DNA of 64,000 bases from Agromyces kandeliae (GTDB lineage Bacteria; Actinomycetota; Actinomycetes; Actinomycetales; Microbacteriaceae). The stretch covers positions 186,001 to 250,000 of the forward strand of contig NZ_WKJD01000012.1 of assembly GCF_009674665.1 (NCBI RefSeq), given 5' to 3'. A model generated the notes under the pieces. That model made no database searches and had not been told where the DNA came from. It worked only from the letters and a program-made list of their open reading frames with translations. This document shows, piece after piece, positions 50,147 through 58,736 of the stretch; position 1 is the first letter of the stretch, and each line of letters starts with the position of its first letter. The position numbers and the translations under genes are program-made.

Positions 50147-50530
50147 TCAGAACTTCGACCCCAGCGCCTTCGCCTTGATCGCCTCGAACTCGCCGTCGCT
50201 GATGACGCCCTGGTCACGCAGCGCCTGCGCCTTGGCGATCTCCTCGGACGGGCTCGCGAACGAGATCTGGCGGTACTCCTCGGCCGTGTGCGTCTCGTAC
50301 TCGACCTGCTTCCTCGCCGAGCGCTCGGCCATTCCGCGGCCGCGCGCGATGAGGTAGACGAGACCCGTGAGCCACGGCAGGAACACCAGGAAGACGATCC
50401 AGACCGCCTTGAGCCAGCCGTTCAGCGACTGGTCGCGGAAGATGTCGATCACGATGTAGATGAGCGCCATCAGGTACGCGACGTAGGCGAAGATCCAGAA
50501 GACGAACCAGAACCACTGCCACAGATCCAC
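50147..50530 (-). CDS. PLDc_N/SHOCT domain membrane protein
   Basis: 127-aa protein. Residues 1-70 hold two membrane helices (WQWFWFVFWIFAYVAYLMALIYIVIDIF and WLKAVWIVFLVFLPWLTGLVYLI), the PLDc_N arrangement, and residues about 97-127 form a SHOCT domain (EEIAKAQALRDQGVISDGEFEAIKAKAL). The GTG at 50530 has AAGGAA nine bases upstream, better than the ATG at 50566. It overlaps or abuts the ABC1 gene and is probably cotranscribed. SHOCT domains mediate oligomer or partner contacts; no specific role is known. Confidence 0.88.
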   Translation of the reverse strand: MDLWQWFWFVFWIFAYVAYLMALIYIVIDIFRDQSLNGWLKAVWIVFLVFLPWLTGLVYLIARGRGMAERSARKQVEYETHTAEEYRQISFASPSEEIAKAQALRDQGVISDGEFEAIKAKALGSKF

Positions 50531-50653
50531 GGGGAGTTCCTTTCGACGGCTGCGCTGACGAGTCACACGGTACTCGTGAGCAACCCGGACGGGCGGCCTT
50601 TGGTCCCGGTGCTGCGTGTCGCACCCGCCGCCGCCGTCGGGCGTCCCGGGCCC

Positions 50654-52177
50654 TCAGGCGACGCGGATCGCGCCCATCATCCCGAGGTCCTCGTGATCGA
50701 GGATGTGGCAGTGGTACACCGTTCGACCCGTGATGCCCTCGAACGCGATGCGTACGACCACCCGGCCGCCGGCCGGCACCGGCACGACGTCGCGCCGGTC
50801 CACCTCCGAGACCGGCGCACCGTCGACCTCGACCAGCTGCATCGGCCAGACGTGCAGGTGGAACGGATGGTCCATGGTGCTGGTGTTCTCGATCGTCCAC
50901 TCCTCGATCGCCCCTGCCCGGGGTTCGAGGTCCGTCCGTCCCTCGGCGAACGTCCGTCCGTCGATCGTGAACGCCATGCCCTGGCCCATGCCGCCGCCCA
51001 TGCCTCCCATCGCGAGGGTGAGGGTCCGGCGTCCGGTCACCTCCTCGTCGCGGAGGTCGCGAGGTGCGGCGGATGCCGCGCGCAGTGGTGCGACGGATGC
51101 CGCGGCATCCCCCTGGACGACGAACCGCGCCAGGTCGGCACCGGTCGTCGCGCTCCGCGGCGCGCCCATCGCGCCCATGCTGCCGCGATCGAACGGCAGG
51201 GTCTGCAGCACGGCCTCGCCCGCCGCCGCGTCCACGAGGACGTCGGCGCGATTGCCCGGCAGCAGGACGATCTCGTCGACGTCGCGAGGCTCGGCGAAGC
51301 GACCGGCATCGATGCCGAGCAGCCGCATCCGCTGCCCGTCGAGGCGCAGCCGGAGGTACCGCGACGTGCAGGCGTTCACGATCCGCCACCGCTCGCGCTC
51401 CCCCGGCGCCGCGGCCATCGTCGGCAGGAGCAGTCCGTTCACGAGCACGAGGTCGCCCTCGCGACCGAGCATCCGCTCGAACCTGGTCGCGGTCGCGACG
51501 TCGCCGCTCGCGTCGAACGAGATGTCGGCGATCACGAGCACCCGCTCGCGGTCGACCTCGAGCGGATCCGGCTCCTCGACGATGATCGCGCCGTACAGGC
51601 CCGCGAACAGCTGCTCGGCGGTCGTGCCGTGGTGGTGCGGGTGGTACCAGAACACCCCCGGCGGGTGGTCGTCGCCGAGCTCGTAGGCGTAGTCGAAGGT
51701 GCCGCCGGCCGGGATCATGACGAAGACGTTGTCCGAGTTCCCCTCCGGGGAGACCTCCAGGCCGTGCGTGTGCAGGTTGGTCGTCGCGCCGAGCTCGTTC
51801 CGGAACCGGAGGGAGATCCGGTCGCCGGCGCGGACCCGCAGCGTGGGTCCGGGTATCCCGCCCTCGAACCCGAGGACGCGCACCTGCCGCCCGTCGATCG
51901 ACACGGTCGTCGCGGCCGCGGCGAGCTCGAGGTCGAGCCGGCCGCCGGAGCTCGAGCGCACCTCCGGTTCGCGGAACGTCTCCCCCGCGGAGCCGTCGGC
52001 CGGGGACCCGGACGCGTCCGTCCCGTCGGTCGCCCCGGGTGCGACCGGGTCCGTCCCGGTGACCTGCGATGCGGTCCACCAGGCGAGTCCGCTCGCGCCG
52101 ACCGCGATGGCGCCGACGGCGGCCGCGCCGATCGCGAGGACGCTGCGGCGGCTGGGTCCGGGAGTGGGCTCGCTCAA
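50654..52177 (-). CDS. Tat-exported multicopper oxidase
   Basis: 507-aa secreted copper enzyme. Seen: twin-arginine signal SRRSVLAIGAAAVGAIAVGASG, then the four copper-ligand motifs in order: NLHTHGLEVSPEG, WYHPHHHGTT, HPFHLHVWPM and YHCHILDHEDLGMM, so the T1 and T2/T3 sites are complete. A Met-rich stretch (GGMGGGMGQGM) near residue 390 suggests cuprous oxidase activity or copper tolerance. It starts with TTG, overlapping the stop of the small upstream membrane gene (TTGA), so it is translationally coupled. Likely a periplasmic-type copper oxidase. Confidence 0.88.
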   Translation of the reverse strand: MSEPTPGPSRRSVLAIGAAAVGAIAVGASGLAWWTASQVTGTDPVAPGATDGTDASGSPADGSAGETFREPEVRSSSGGRLDLELAAAATTVSIDGRQVRVLGFEGGIPGPTLRVRAGDRISLRFRNELGATTNLHTHGLEVSPEGNSDNVFVMIPAGGTFDYAYELGDDHPPGVFWYHPHHHGTTAEQLFAGLYGAIIVEEPDPLEVDRERVLVIADISFDASGDVATATRFERMLGREGDLVLVNGLLLPTMAAAPGERERWRIVNACTSRYLRLRLDGQRMRLLGIDAGRFAEPRDVDEIVLLPGNRADVLVDAAAGEAVLQTLPFDRGSMGAMGAPRSATTGADLARFVVQGDAAASVAPLRAASAAPRDLRDEEVTGRRTLTLAMGGMGGGMGQGMAFTIDGRTFAEGRTDLEPRAGAIEEWTIENTSTMDHPFHLHVWPMQLVEVDGAPVSEVDRRDVVPVPAGGRVVVRIAFEGITGRTVYHCHILDHEDLGMMGAIRVA

Positions 52178-52359
52178 TCGCCGAGGGCCGCGAAGAGCTC
52201 GTAGACCATGAACGCCGGCCAGAAGAGGCCTTGGAAGATCGCCCAGACGTACTCCCAGAACGCGTCGGCCTGCTGCCAGAAGTACACCCATGCCCCGAAG
52301 ATCCCGAGACCGTAGATCGCGCCGCCTCCGGCGAGACCCGCGTTCGACCCGTTGCTCAT
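52174..52359 (-). CDS. Small membrane protein (61 aa) coupled to the multicopper oxidase
   Basis: 61-aa protein with two hydrophobic segments, a glycine-rich N-terminus (AGLAGGGAIYGLGIFGAWVYFWQQ) and a second helix (YVWAIFQGLFWPAFMVYELF). GGGAGGT precedes the ATG. Its stop overlaps the TTG start of the oxidase by four bases. The segments resemble those of small membrane proteins seen before multicopper oxidase genes in some actinobacteria; no function is known. Confidence 0.72.
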   Translation of the reverse strand: MSNGSNAGLAGGGAIYGLGIFGAWVYFWQQADAFWEYVWAIFQGLFWPAFMVYELFAALGD

Positions 52360-52519
52360 CCCGCACCTCCCGACTCCGAGGCTAGGCGGCGGCCCGGATG
52401 ACCCGTGGGTCGAACGACCCGCGCGGGCCGCGGGCCGCCGGGGAGGCTCGAAGCGGGGCCGGATCCCGGACCCGCGCGCCGGAGGACGGCGCGACATCCG
52501 CAACGAAGCTGGAGCAGCC

Positions 52520-53302
52520 ATGCCACGCACGTACGTCGTCACCGGATCCGCGAGCGGCATCGGCCGTGCGACCGCCGACCTCCTGACCGAACGCGGCCAC
52601 CGCGTCATCGGGGTCGACCTGCGCGACGCCGACGTGAACGTCGACCTGACGACCGCGCAGGGCCGGACCGACCTCGTCACCGGCGTCGCCGACGCCGCCG
52701 ACGGGCGCATCGACGCGATCATCGCCAACGCCGGCCTCGCCACCCCGATCGCGAAGGCCGCCGCGGTCAACTACTTCGGCACGATCGCGACGCTCGAGGG
52801 CCTTCGGCCGCTGCTCGCGGGGTCGGACGCCCCCCGTGCGGTCGCGACCGCCTCGATGGCGTCCCTGTATCCGCCGGACGACGCCCTGCTCGACGCGTTC
52901 CTCGCGGGCGACGAGCCGGCGGCGCTCGCTCGGGCTGCGGAGCTCGAGGCGGGTGCGCCCGAGGAGGCGAACCTGATCTACGGCACGAGCAAGCGCGCGC
53001 TCGCGCGGTGGATCCGGCGCAACGCGGCCGGGCCGGACTGGGCGGGCGCCGGCATCCCGCTGAACGCGATCGCGCCCGGCGTCGTCGTCACGCCCATGAC
53101 CGAGGCGTACACGAGCACCGAGGAGGCCCGGGCGTCGATCCTCGAGATGGTGCCCATGCCGCTGAACGGCATCTTCCAGCCGCGCGACGTGGCGTACCTG
53201 CTCGCGTGGCTCACCGGCGAGGAGAACGCGCACCTGTGCGGCCAGGTCGTGTTCATCGACGGAGGCTCCGACGCGGTGATCCGCGGCGACTCGACCTGGT
53301 GA
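52520..53302 (+). CDS. Short-chain dehydrogenase/reductase
   Basis: 260-aa oxidoreductase. Seen: cofactor fold TYVVTGSASGIGRATADLL (TGxxxGIG), IIANAGLATP (NAG), catalytic Ser in VATASMASLYPP and catalytic YGTSKRALARWIR (YxxxK), IPLNAIAPGVVVTPM, and the C-terminal GQVVFIDGGSDAVI. The VDLRD after strand 2 has an acidic residue, so NAD(H) is likely. GGAGCAGCC precedes the ATG. It is a stand-alone gene; the substrate, a steroid-like or sugar alcohol, cannot be told. Confidence 0.9.
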   Translation: MPRTYVVTGSASGIGRATADLLTERGHRVIGVDLRDADVNVDLTTAQGRTDLVTGVADAADGRIDAIIANAGLATPIAKAAAVNYFGTIATLEGLRPLLAGSDAPRAVATASMASLYPPDDALLDAFLAGDEPAALARAAELEAGAPEEANLIYGTSKRALARWIRRNAAGPDWAGAGIPLNAIAPGVVVTPMTEAYTSTEEARASILEMVPMPLNGIFQPRDVAYLLAWLTGEENAHLCGQVVFIDGGSDAVIRGDSTW

Positions 53303-53305
53303 GCG

Positions 53306-55123
53306 TCACCGGTCGGGCTGCGGGGGGCGGCCAGGATGCTCCGGCCCGTCGGGGCCCGACGGGCCCTCCCGGTCGTCGGGACGGTCCGCGTCCCACTTCG
53401 TGCCCTCGAGGTCGCCCCGCAGCGTGCCGGTGATCTCGTCGACGGCGGCGCCGACCGTCGGCGCGAACCGGTCCGGCGTGAAGCGGTCCGCGAGCCCGTA
53501 CCGGCGCAGCACGTCGACGACCGGGTCCTTCATCTCGGCGATGACGAGGCGGATGCCGCGGTTCGCGAGCCAGTCGTCGAGCTCGACGAACTCGTCCACC
53601 GCGGTCGTGTCGATGTCGGTGATGGGCTCCGCGGCGAGGATCACGGTGCGGACGTCCGCCCCGGCCGCCTCGACGCGCGAGCGCACGAAGTCGTCGAACA
53701 GGCCGCCGTTGGCGAAGAACAACGGCGCGTCGAACCGCACGATCACGACGCCCGGGATCCGCTCGCCCTCGGGGTTGCGCGACAGGTCGTGGTAACCGCG
53801 GAGTCCGGTGACCCTGCCGAGCTCGGCCCGGTACGGTCGCCATGAGTGGTACACGAACGCCAGCAGCGACAGCCCGATCGTGACGGCGATGCCCTCGATG
53901 ACGCCGAACACGAACACCCCGACGAACGCGGCCGCCGAGAGCGCGGCATCCACCCGGTCCATGCCGACCAGCCGGACGAAGCCGCGCACGTCGATGAGTC
54001 GCGCCGCCGCCGTCACCACGACCGCCGCGAGCGTCGCCGACGGCAGGAACTCCGTGACGCCCGGCGCGAGGACGATGAACAGGACCAGGAGCACCGCGCC
54101 CACGACGCCCGTGAGCTGGGACTTCGAGCCCGCCTGCTCGGCGACGGGCGTCCGCGACGACGACGCCGAGATCGGGAAGCCGCCGAACAGGCCCGAGGCC
54201 ACGTTGGCCGAGCCGATCGCCGCCATCTCGGCGCTCCCGCTCACCGTCTCACCGCGGCGCGCTGCGAGCGAACGCGAGAACACCGCCGTGTCGGTGAAGG
54301 CGACGAGGGCGATGCCCGCAGCGGGGAGCGCGAGGCCGGCGACATCCGCCCATTCGAGCCCGCCGAGCGCGGGAGCGGGCAGGCCGGCCGGCAGCGCGCC
54401 CACCACGGGCAGCCGTTCCCCGAGACCGAGGATCCAGGTGAGGAGCGTCGCCGCGACGACCGCGACGAGCACGCCCGGCACGGGCGACCGGAGCAGCGTC
54501 AGGCCGACGATCACCACGAGCGAGCCGAGCCCGAACGCGACCGCGATCGGATCGGCCTCGCCGCCGACGAGGGCCGACCAGATCGCGACGACCTCGGCGA
54601 CGGGCGAGTCCCCGTCGACCGAGAAGCCGAGCAGCGCCGGGACCTGCGAGATGAGCACGAGCAGGGCGATCGCGTTCAGGTACCCGACGCGGATCGGCTT
54701 GGAGAGCAGGTCGGTGACGAAGCCGAGACGCAGCACGCCGCCGAGGAGCAGGATCGCGCCGACCATGATCGCGAGCAACCCGGCGAGCGCGACCGCCCGC
54801 TCGTCGTCGCCGACCGCGAGCGGCAGGATCGCCGCCGCGATGATCGGCGCGAGCGCCGAGTCCGGCCCGAGGACGAGGATGCGGCTCGGCCCGAAGAGGG
54901 CGTAGGCGAGGAGCGGCACGATCGTCGCGTAGAGGCCGGTCTCGGGCGGCAGCCCGGCGACGCGCGCATACCCCATGCCGGCCGGGATGAGCAGGGCCGT
55001 GACGACGATCCCCGCGCGAAGGTCGGGCACGAGCCAGTCGCGGCGGTAGTGACGCGCGACCTCGACGCCGGGCGGCACCCAGCGCGGCATCCGTCGCCGC
55101 CCCTGCTCGTCGCTCGCTGCCAT
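53306..55123 (-). CDS. SulP family anion transporter with STAS domain
   Basis: 605-aa permease. Seen: RAGIVVTALLIPAGMGYARVAGLPPETGLYATIVPLLAYALFGPSRILVLGPDSALAP (SulP hallmark), ten to twelve further helices, LTGVVGAVLLVLFIVLAPG, then a C-terminal STAS domain (VVIVRFDAPLFFANGGLFDDFVRSRV, ILAAEPITDIDTTAVDEF). The final 30 residues are rich in Gly, Pro and Asp. SulP proteins carry sulfate, bicarbonate or dicarboxylates. GGGGGCCGA precedes the ATG. It is convergent with the SDR gene; their stops lie three bases apart within the repeat GGTGA-GCG-TCACC. Confidence 0.9.
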   Translation of the reverse strand: MAASDEQGRRRMPRWVPPGVEVARHYRRDWLVPDLRAGIVVTALLIPAGMGYARVAGLPPETGLYATIVPLLAYALFGPSRILVLGPDSALAPIIAAAILPLAVGDDERAVALAGLLAIMVGAILLLGGVLRLGFVTDLLSKPIRVGYLNAIALLVLISQVPALLGFSVDGDSPVAEVVAIWSALVGGEADPIAVAFGLGSLVVIVGLTLLRSPVPGVLVAVVAATLLTWILGLGERLPVVGALPAGLPAPALGGLEWADVAGLALPAAGIALVAFTDTAVFSRSLAARRGETVSGSAEMAAIGSANVASGLFGGFPISASSSRTPVAEQAGSKSQLTGVVGAVLLVLFIVLAPGVTEFLPSATLAAVVVTAAARLIDVRGFVRLVGMDRVDAALSAAAFVGVFVFGVIEGIAVTIGLSLLAFVYHSWRPYRAELGRVTGLRGYHDLSRNPEGERIPGVVIVRFDAPLFFANGGLFDDFVRSRVEAAGADVRTVILAAEPITDIDTTAVDEFVELDDWLANRGIRLVIAEMKDPVVDVLRRYGLADRFTPDRFAPTVGAAVDEITGTLRGDLEGTKWDADRPDDREGPSGPDGPEHPGRPPQPDR

Positions 55124-55164
55124 TCGGCCCCCGTTCCGATACTGGCGGATGCCCCGGCGGCGCG

Positions 55165-55917
55165 TCAGGCGTTCGCCGACGTGTCGGCCGACCGCCACAC
55201 CGGTCGATGCGGCAATCGGTTCTCGCGGTACAGGCGGTACGCGAACGGCGCCCACACGACCAGCGCCGAGCCGAGCCCGACGAGCGCGCCGCCGATCGTG
55301 TCGCTCAACCAGTGCGCGCCGAGGTACATGCGGCTGAGCATCATGAGCACGGTCCACGCGATGCCCGCGACCCACACCCACGTGCGCATGAAGATCAGTC
55401 CGAGCGCGGTCGCGATGAGCGCCGCCGCCGAGCTGTGCCCCGACGGGAAGGAGCCGAAGTCGGGGTGGACGAGGATGTCCTCGGGGCGGACCCGGCCGAC
55501 CAGCACCTTCACGAGCCGCGTCACGCCCGCGCTCGCCAGCGCGGCGAGGCCGAAGTAGAGCGCCGCCCACGGCCGGCGCCAGACGAGCAGGCCGGCCACG
55601 ATGAGGATCGGGAAGACGACGTTCGAGAGCGCGCCGCCGCCGAGCACGTCGAGCACGAGGGCGCCGGAGGTGACGGCCGGGGTGCGGGCGGCGGAGAGCC
55701 CGGTCATCAGGTCGACCTCGAAGCCGAAGGGCCGGCGCTCGGAGTACACGATCACGGTGCCGACGAGCGCGACGGCGATCAGGGCGATGATCCCCGCCGC
55801 GAGCCACGGGCGGCGGCTGACCCGGAGCGGCGCCGGAGCGTGGGCGCGACGTCCCGTGGGCGCAGTCCCTGGGGGCGACGCGTCCGGACCGGTGCCGGTG
55901 CCGTCAGCTCCGCTCAT
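55165..55917 (-). CDS. PAP2-type phosphatase
   Basis: 250-aa membrane phosphatase. Seen: six helices and the PAP2 signatures KVLVGRVRPED, FGSFPSGHSSAA and SRMYLGAHWLSDTIGG, so all three catalytic blocks (K-RP, PSGH, SR-H-D) are complete. The N-terminal 30 residues are Pro/Gly/Ala-rich. It overlaps the end of the next PAP2 gene by 14 bases (start 55917, neighbour ends 55904). Likely dephosphorylates undecaprenyl or phosphatidate diphosphates at the membrane; it is therefore a possible recycler of lipid carriers. Confidence 0.9.
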   Translation of the reverse strand: MSGADGTGTGPDASPPGTAPTGRRAHAPAPLRVSRRPWLAAGIIALIAVALVGTVIVYSERRPFGFEVDLMTGLSAARTPAVTSGALVLDVLGGGALSNVVFPILIVAGLLVWRRPWAALYFGLAALASAGVTRLVKVLVGRVRPEDILVHPDFGSFPSGHSSAAALIATALGLIFMRTWVWVAGIAWTVLMMLSRMYLGAHWLSDTIGGALVGLGSALVVWAPFAYRLYRENRLPHRPVWRSADTSANA

Positions 55918-56770
55918 CGCGCCCCCATGCCTCCGGTCGCCGGTCGGACTCCTCGATCTGCTCGGCCGTGCCCACGCGGACCGTGCGCCAGGTGTCGACG
56001 GCGATCACGAGGCCGAGGACGACGAGCGAGAGGAAGATCGAGCCGAGCGCGTCGGTCGCCCAGTGGTACCCGAGGTAGATCCGGCACGCCGCCGTGAGGA
56101 GCACCACGGCCGCGGCCGCGACGAACGCCAACGCCGTCACGACGGGCCGACGGTGCCGCGAGAACACGAGGTAGGTTCCGATGAAGAGGAAGTCGGCGAC
56201 GCCCATGACATGCCCGGAGGGGAACGAGGAGGTCGGGTCGTAGCCGAAGAGCATCTCGTCGGCGGGCGGCCGGTCGCGCGCGATGAGCGGTGCGAGCAGC
56301 TGCACGACGATCACGCCGAGGATCATCCCGCCCGCGAGGAGCAGCGGCCGCCATGCGTGCTTCGCGAACACGCCCCAGGCCACCGTCGTGACGAGGATGA
56401 TGATCGGCATCGCGACGGGGCCGAACCCCACGGCGAGCACGATCATGAACGTCGTCAGCCATGCGGTGCGTCCCGAGTCGAACCACGCCTCGATCGGCGC
56501 GTCGATGTAGGAGAGGTCGTCGGACTCGAGGATCGAGTCGAGCACCACGAAGAAGCCGACGAGCCCCACGGCCACGAGCGCCGCGGCCACGACGTACAGG
56601 TTGCGGCGCGCCCTGGCCGACAGGTACCGCTCCTCGACGATGAACCGCTCGTGGAACCGCTGCCATCGGCCGCGGTCGTCGCGCTGCGATCGGGCGTCCC
56701 CCGACCCCGTGCTCGTCGGCGCGCCCTCCCGCGCTTCGCCGTCCTGCGTGCCGGCCCCGGGTTCGGCCAC
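55904..56770 (-). CDS. PAP2-type phosphatase (tandem neighbour)
   Basis: 288-aa membrane phosphatase. Seen: five to six helices, IARDRPPADE, SSFPSGHVMGVADF and CRIYLGYHWATDALGS. The first motif lacks the usual Lys, but the PSGH and HxxxxD residues are present. The GTG at 56770 is preceded by GAGAGGAGG at 6 bases spacing, far better than the upstream GTG at 56812. It is the first of two overlapping PAP2 genes; the second is more distant in sequence, so this is not a recent duplication. Confidence 0.87.
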   Translation of the reverse strand: MAEPGAGTQDGEAREGAPTSTGSGDARSQRDDRGRWQRFHERFIVEERYLSARARRNLYVVAAALVAVGLVGFFVVLDSILESDDLSYIDAPIEAWFDSGRTAWLTTFMIVLAVGFGPVAMPIIILVTTVAWGVFAKHAWRPLLLAGGMILGVIVVQLLAPLIARDRPPADEMLFGYDPTSSFPSGHVMGVADFLFIGTYLVFSRHRRPVVTALAFVAAAAVVLLTAACRIYLGYHWATDALGSIFLSLVVLGLVIAVDTWRTVRVGTAEQIEESDRRPEAWGRDERS

Positions 56771-56861
56771 GGCGTACCTCCTCTCGGCCTCCGCGCCGGC
56801 GGAGGTTCCCACAGTATGCCGCGAGCCGCCGCGACGGCTCAGGGGGTTGCGCCCCCGCCGA

Positions 56862-57029
56862 CTACGTGTCCCGCTCGACCGGGCCGATGTCCTCGCGGTG
56901 GTCGTCCACCCCGCCCGGCGGGAAGTCGTGCCGATCCGGCTTCCGGCTCAGCGCGAGCACGCTCACCGTGAATCCGCCCCACACGAGCACGATCGCGAGG
57001 ACGAGGAAGAAGATCGCGGTCCCGGTCAT
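56862..57029 (-). CDS. metS: NSS transporter small subunit (MetS-like)
   Basis: 55-aa membrane peptide with one helix, AIFFLVLAIVLVWGGFTVSVLAL, including the W-GG pattern of MetS. A hydrophilic tail follows. Its ATG overlaps the stop of the large NSS transporter gene (ATGA), so the two are translationally coupled. In Corynebacterium the small subunit MetS is needed by MetP for methionine/alanine uptake; this pair probably works the same way. Confidence 0.85.
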   Translation of the reverse strand: MTGTAIFFLVLAIVLVWGGFTVSVLALSRKPDRHDFPPGGVDDHREDIGPVERDT

Positions 57030-58627
57030 GAGCGGCCACCCTCCGTCGACGTGGCGGCATCGACGCGCTGCGTCGGCTCGGGCAACGGCGGCCACGGCCG
57101 GAACGCGTCAGGACTGCGTCGCCATCGGATGCCGGTCAGCACGAGCGCCGCCACGACGAAGAACGCGACCGTGCCCCACCCCATGAGGGCGAGGTACCAG
57201 TCCGGGTATCCGGCGTAGCCCTCCACGACGAGCGAGACGATGCGCTGGATGAGCATGTAGCCGAGGATGATCGGGGCGAGCACGCCCGCCAGCAGCGTCC
57301 ACACCCCGCCGACCCGGAAGGTCGAGACCGCGTTCAGGTGGTAGCGGAGCTCGGGGCCCTTGCGGAGCACCCAGAACGCGAAGATCCCGGCGAGCACCGC
57401 GGAGAGGACGATCCCGATGTTGTTCGCCCAGTTGTCGACCGTGTCGAGCGCGATGAGTCCCGTCGTCGTCGAGAAGAGGAGCACCGAGAGGACCATCGAG
57501 ACGACGCCGACCCGCGTGGCCGCCTGGCGGGGCGTGAGCCCGAACTTCTCCTGGAACCCCGCCGACACGACCTGGAGCACCGAGAGCAGCGACGTGAACC
57601 CCGCCATCGCGAGCGAGCCGAAGAAGAGGATGCCGAAGATCGGCCCGCCCGGCATCTGCGAGACGATCGCGGGGAAGGTGATGAACGAGAGCCCGACGCC
57701 CGTGAGGCCCTCGAGCTCGGCGACGTCGACCCCCTGCTCGAACGCGAAGAAGCCGAGCGTTGCGAACACCCCGATGCCGGCGAGGATCTCGAACGACGAG
57801 TTGGCGAACGCGACCACGAGGCCGGGCGTCGTCAGGTTCGAGCGGCGCCGACGGTACGACGCGTAGGTGATCATGATGCCGAATGCGATCGAGAGCGAGA
57901 AGAAGATCTGGCTGTACGCGGCGATCCAGACGTTCGGGTCGGCCAGGGCCGAGAAGTCGGGCGTGAACAGCGCGTTGAGCCCGTCGCCGGCGCCGTCCAG
58001 GAACAGCGACCGCACCACGAGCGCGGCGAAGGCCACGACCAGCAGCGGCAGGAAGATCACGTTGATGCGCTGGACGCCGCGCGCGACGCCGAACGCCAGG
58101 ACCACGATCGCGGCGACCCAGATGATCACGAGCGGGATGAGGACCGCGGGCACGAAGGTGAACGAGAAGCCCGGGTCGCCGACCTGCAGGTAGTCGCCGA
58201 CCAGGAACCCGGCCGTGTCGTCGCCCCAGCGGAGGTCGAACGAGAACACGAAGTAGCTCGCCGCCCACGCGATCACGACCGTGTAGTACAGCGCGATCAC
58301 GAAGCAGATCATCACCTGGAACCAGCCGAGGCTCTCGAGCCACTTCAGGCGTCCGCCGCCGAGTCGTCGGAACGCGGTCGGCGCCGCACCGCGGAAGCGG
58401 TGCCCGAGCGCGTAGTCGAGGAACAGGATCGGGATGCCCGCGGTGACGAGCGCCACGAGGTACGGGATGAGGAACGCACCGCCGCCGTTCTCGTAGGCCA
58501 CCCCCGGGAACCGCCAGATGTTGCCGAGCCCGACGGCCGATCCGATCGCCGAGAGGATGAAGCCGACCTGGCCCGTCCACATCTCGCGCGGCTGCGCCGC
58601 CCCGTGCTCGCCTGCGGTTGCCGACAT
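57026..58627 (-). CDS. metP: Neurotransmitter:sodium symporter family methionine/alanine importer (MetP-like)
   Basis: 533-aa sodium-coupled amino acid symporter with about twelve helices. Seen: WTGQVGFILSAIGSAVGLGNIWRFPGVAYENGGGAFLIPYLVALV (TM1 substrate and sodium site), GIPILFLDYALGHRFRG, FFSLSIAFGIMITYASY (TM6), FLVSQ-like TVDNWANNIGIVLSAVLAGIFAFW in the second half. GGGGAGG precedes the ATG. A MetS-like gene overlaps its stop, which favours methionine/alanine over other amino acids. Confidence 0.9.
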   Translation of the reverse strand: MSATAGEHGAAQPREMWTGQVGFILSAIGSAVGLGNIWRFPGVAYENGGGAFLIPYLVALVTAGIPILFLDYALGHRFRGAAPTAFRRLGGGRLKWLESLGWFQVMICFVIALYYTVVIAWAASYFVFSFDLRWGDDTAGFLVGDYLQVGDPGFSFTFVPAVLIPLVIIWVAAIVVLAFGVARGVQRINVIFLPLLVVAFAALVVRSLFLDGAGDGLNALFTPDFSALADPNVWIAAYSQIFFSLSIAFGIMITYASYRRRRSNLTTPGLVVAFANSSFEILAGIGVFATLGFFAFEQGVDVAELEGLTGVGLSFITFPAIVSQMPGGPIFGILFFGSLAMAGFTSLLSVLQVVSAGFQEKFGLTPRQAATRVGVVSMVLSVLLFSTTTGLIALDTVDNWANNIGIVLSAVLAGIFAFWVLRKGPELRYHLNAVSTFRVGGVWTLLAGVLAPIILGYMLIQRIVSLVVEGYAGYPDWYLALMGWGTVAFFVVAALVLTGIRWRRSPDAFRPWPPLPEPTQRVDAATSTEGGRS

Positions 58628-58736
58628 TCGCGCCTCCCCTGGCCGTCGCCGCGTGGCCGCCGCATCCTCGCGCGCAGCCGAACCCTTGCACGCTACCAAG
58701 GCGGGGGCGGATGCCGCAGCCCCTCGCCGGCCGAGC

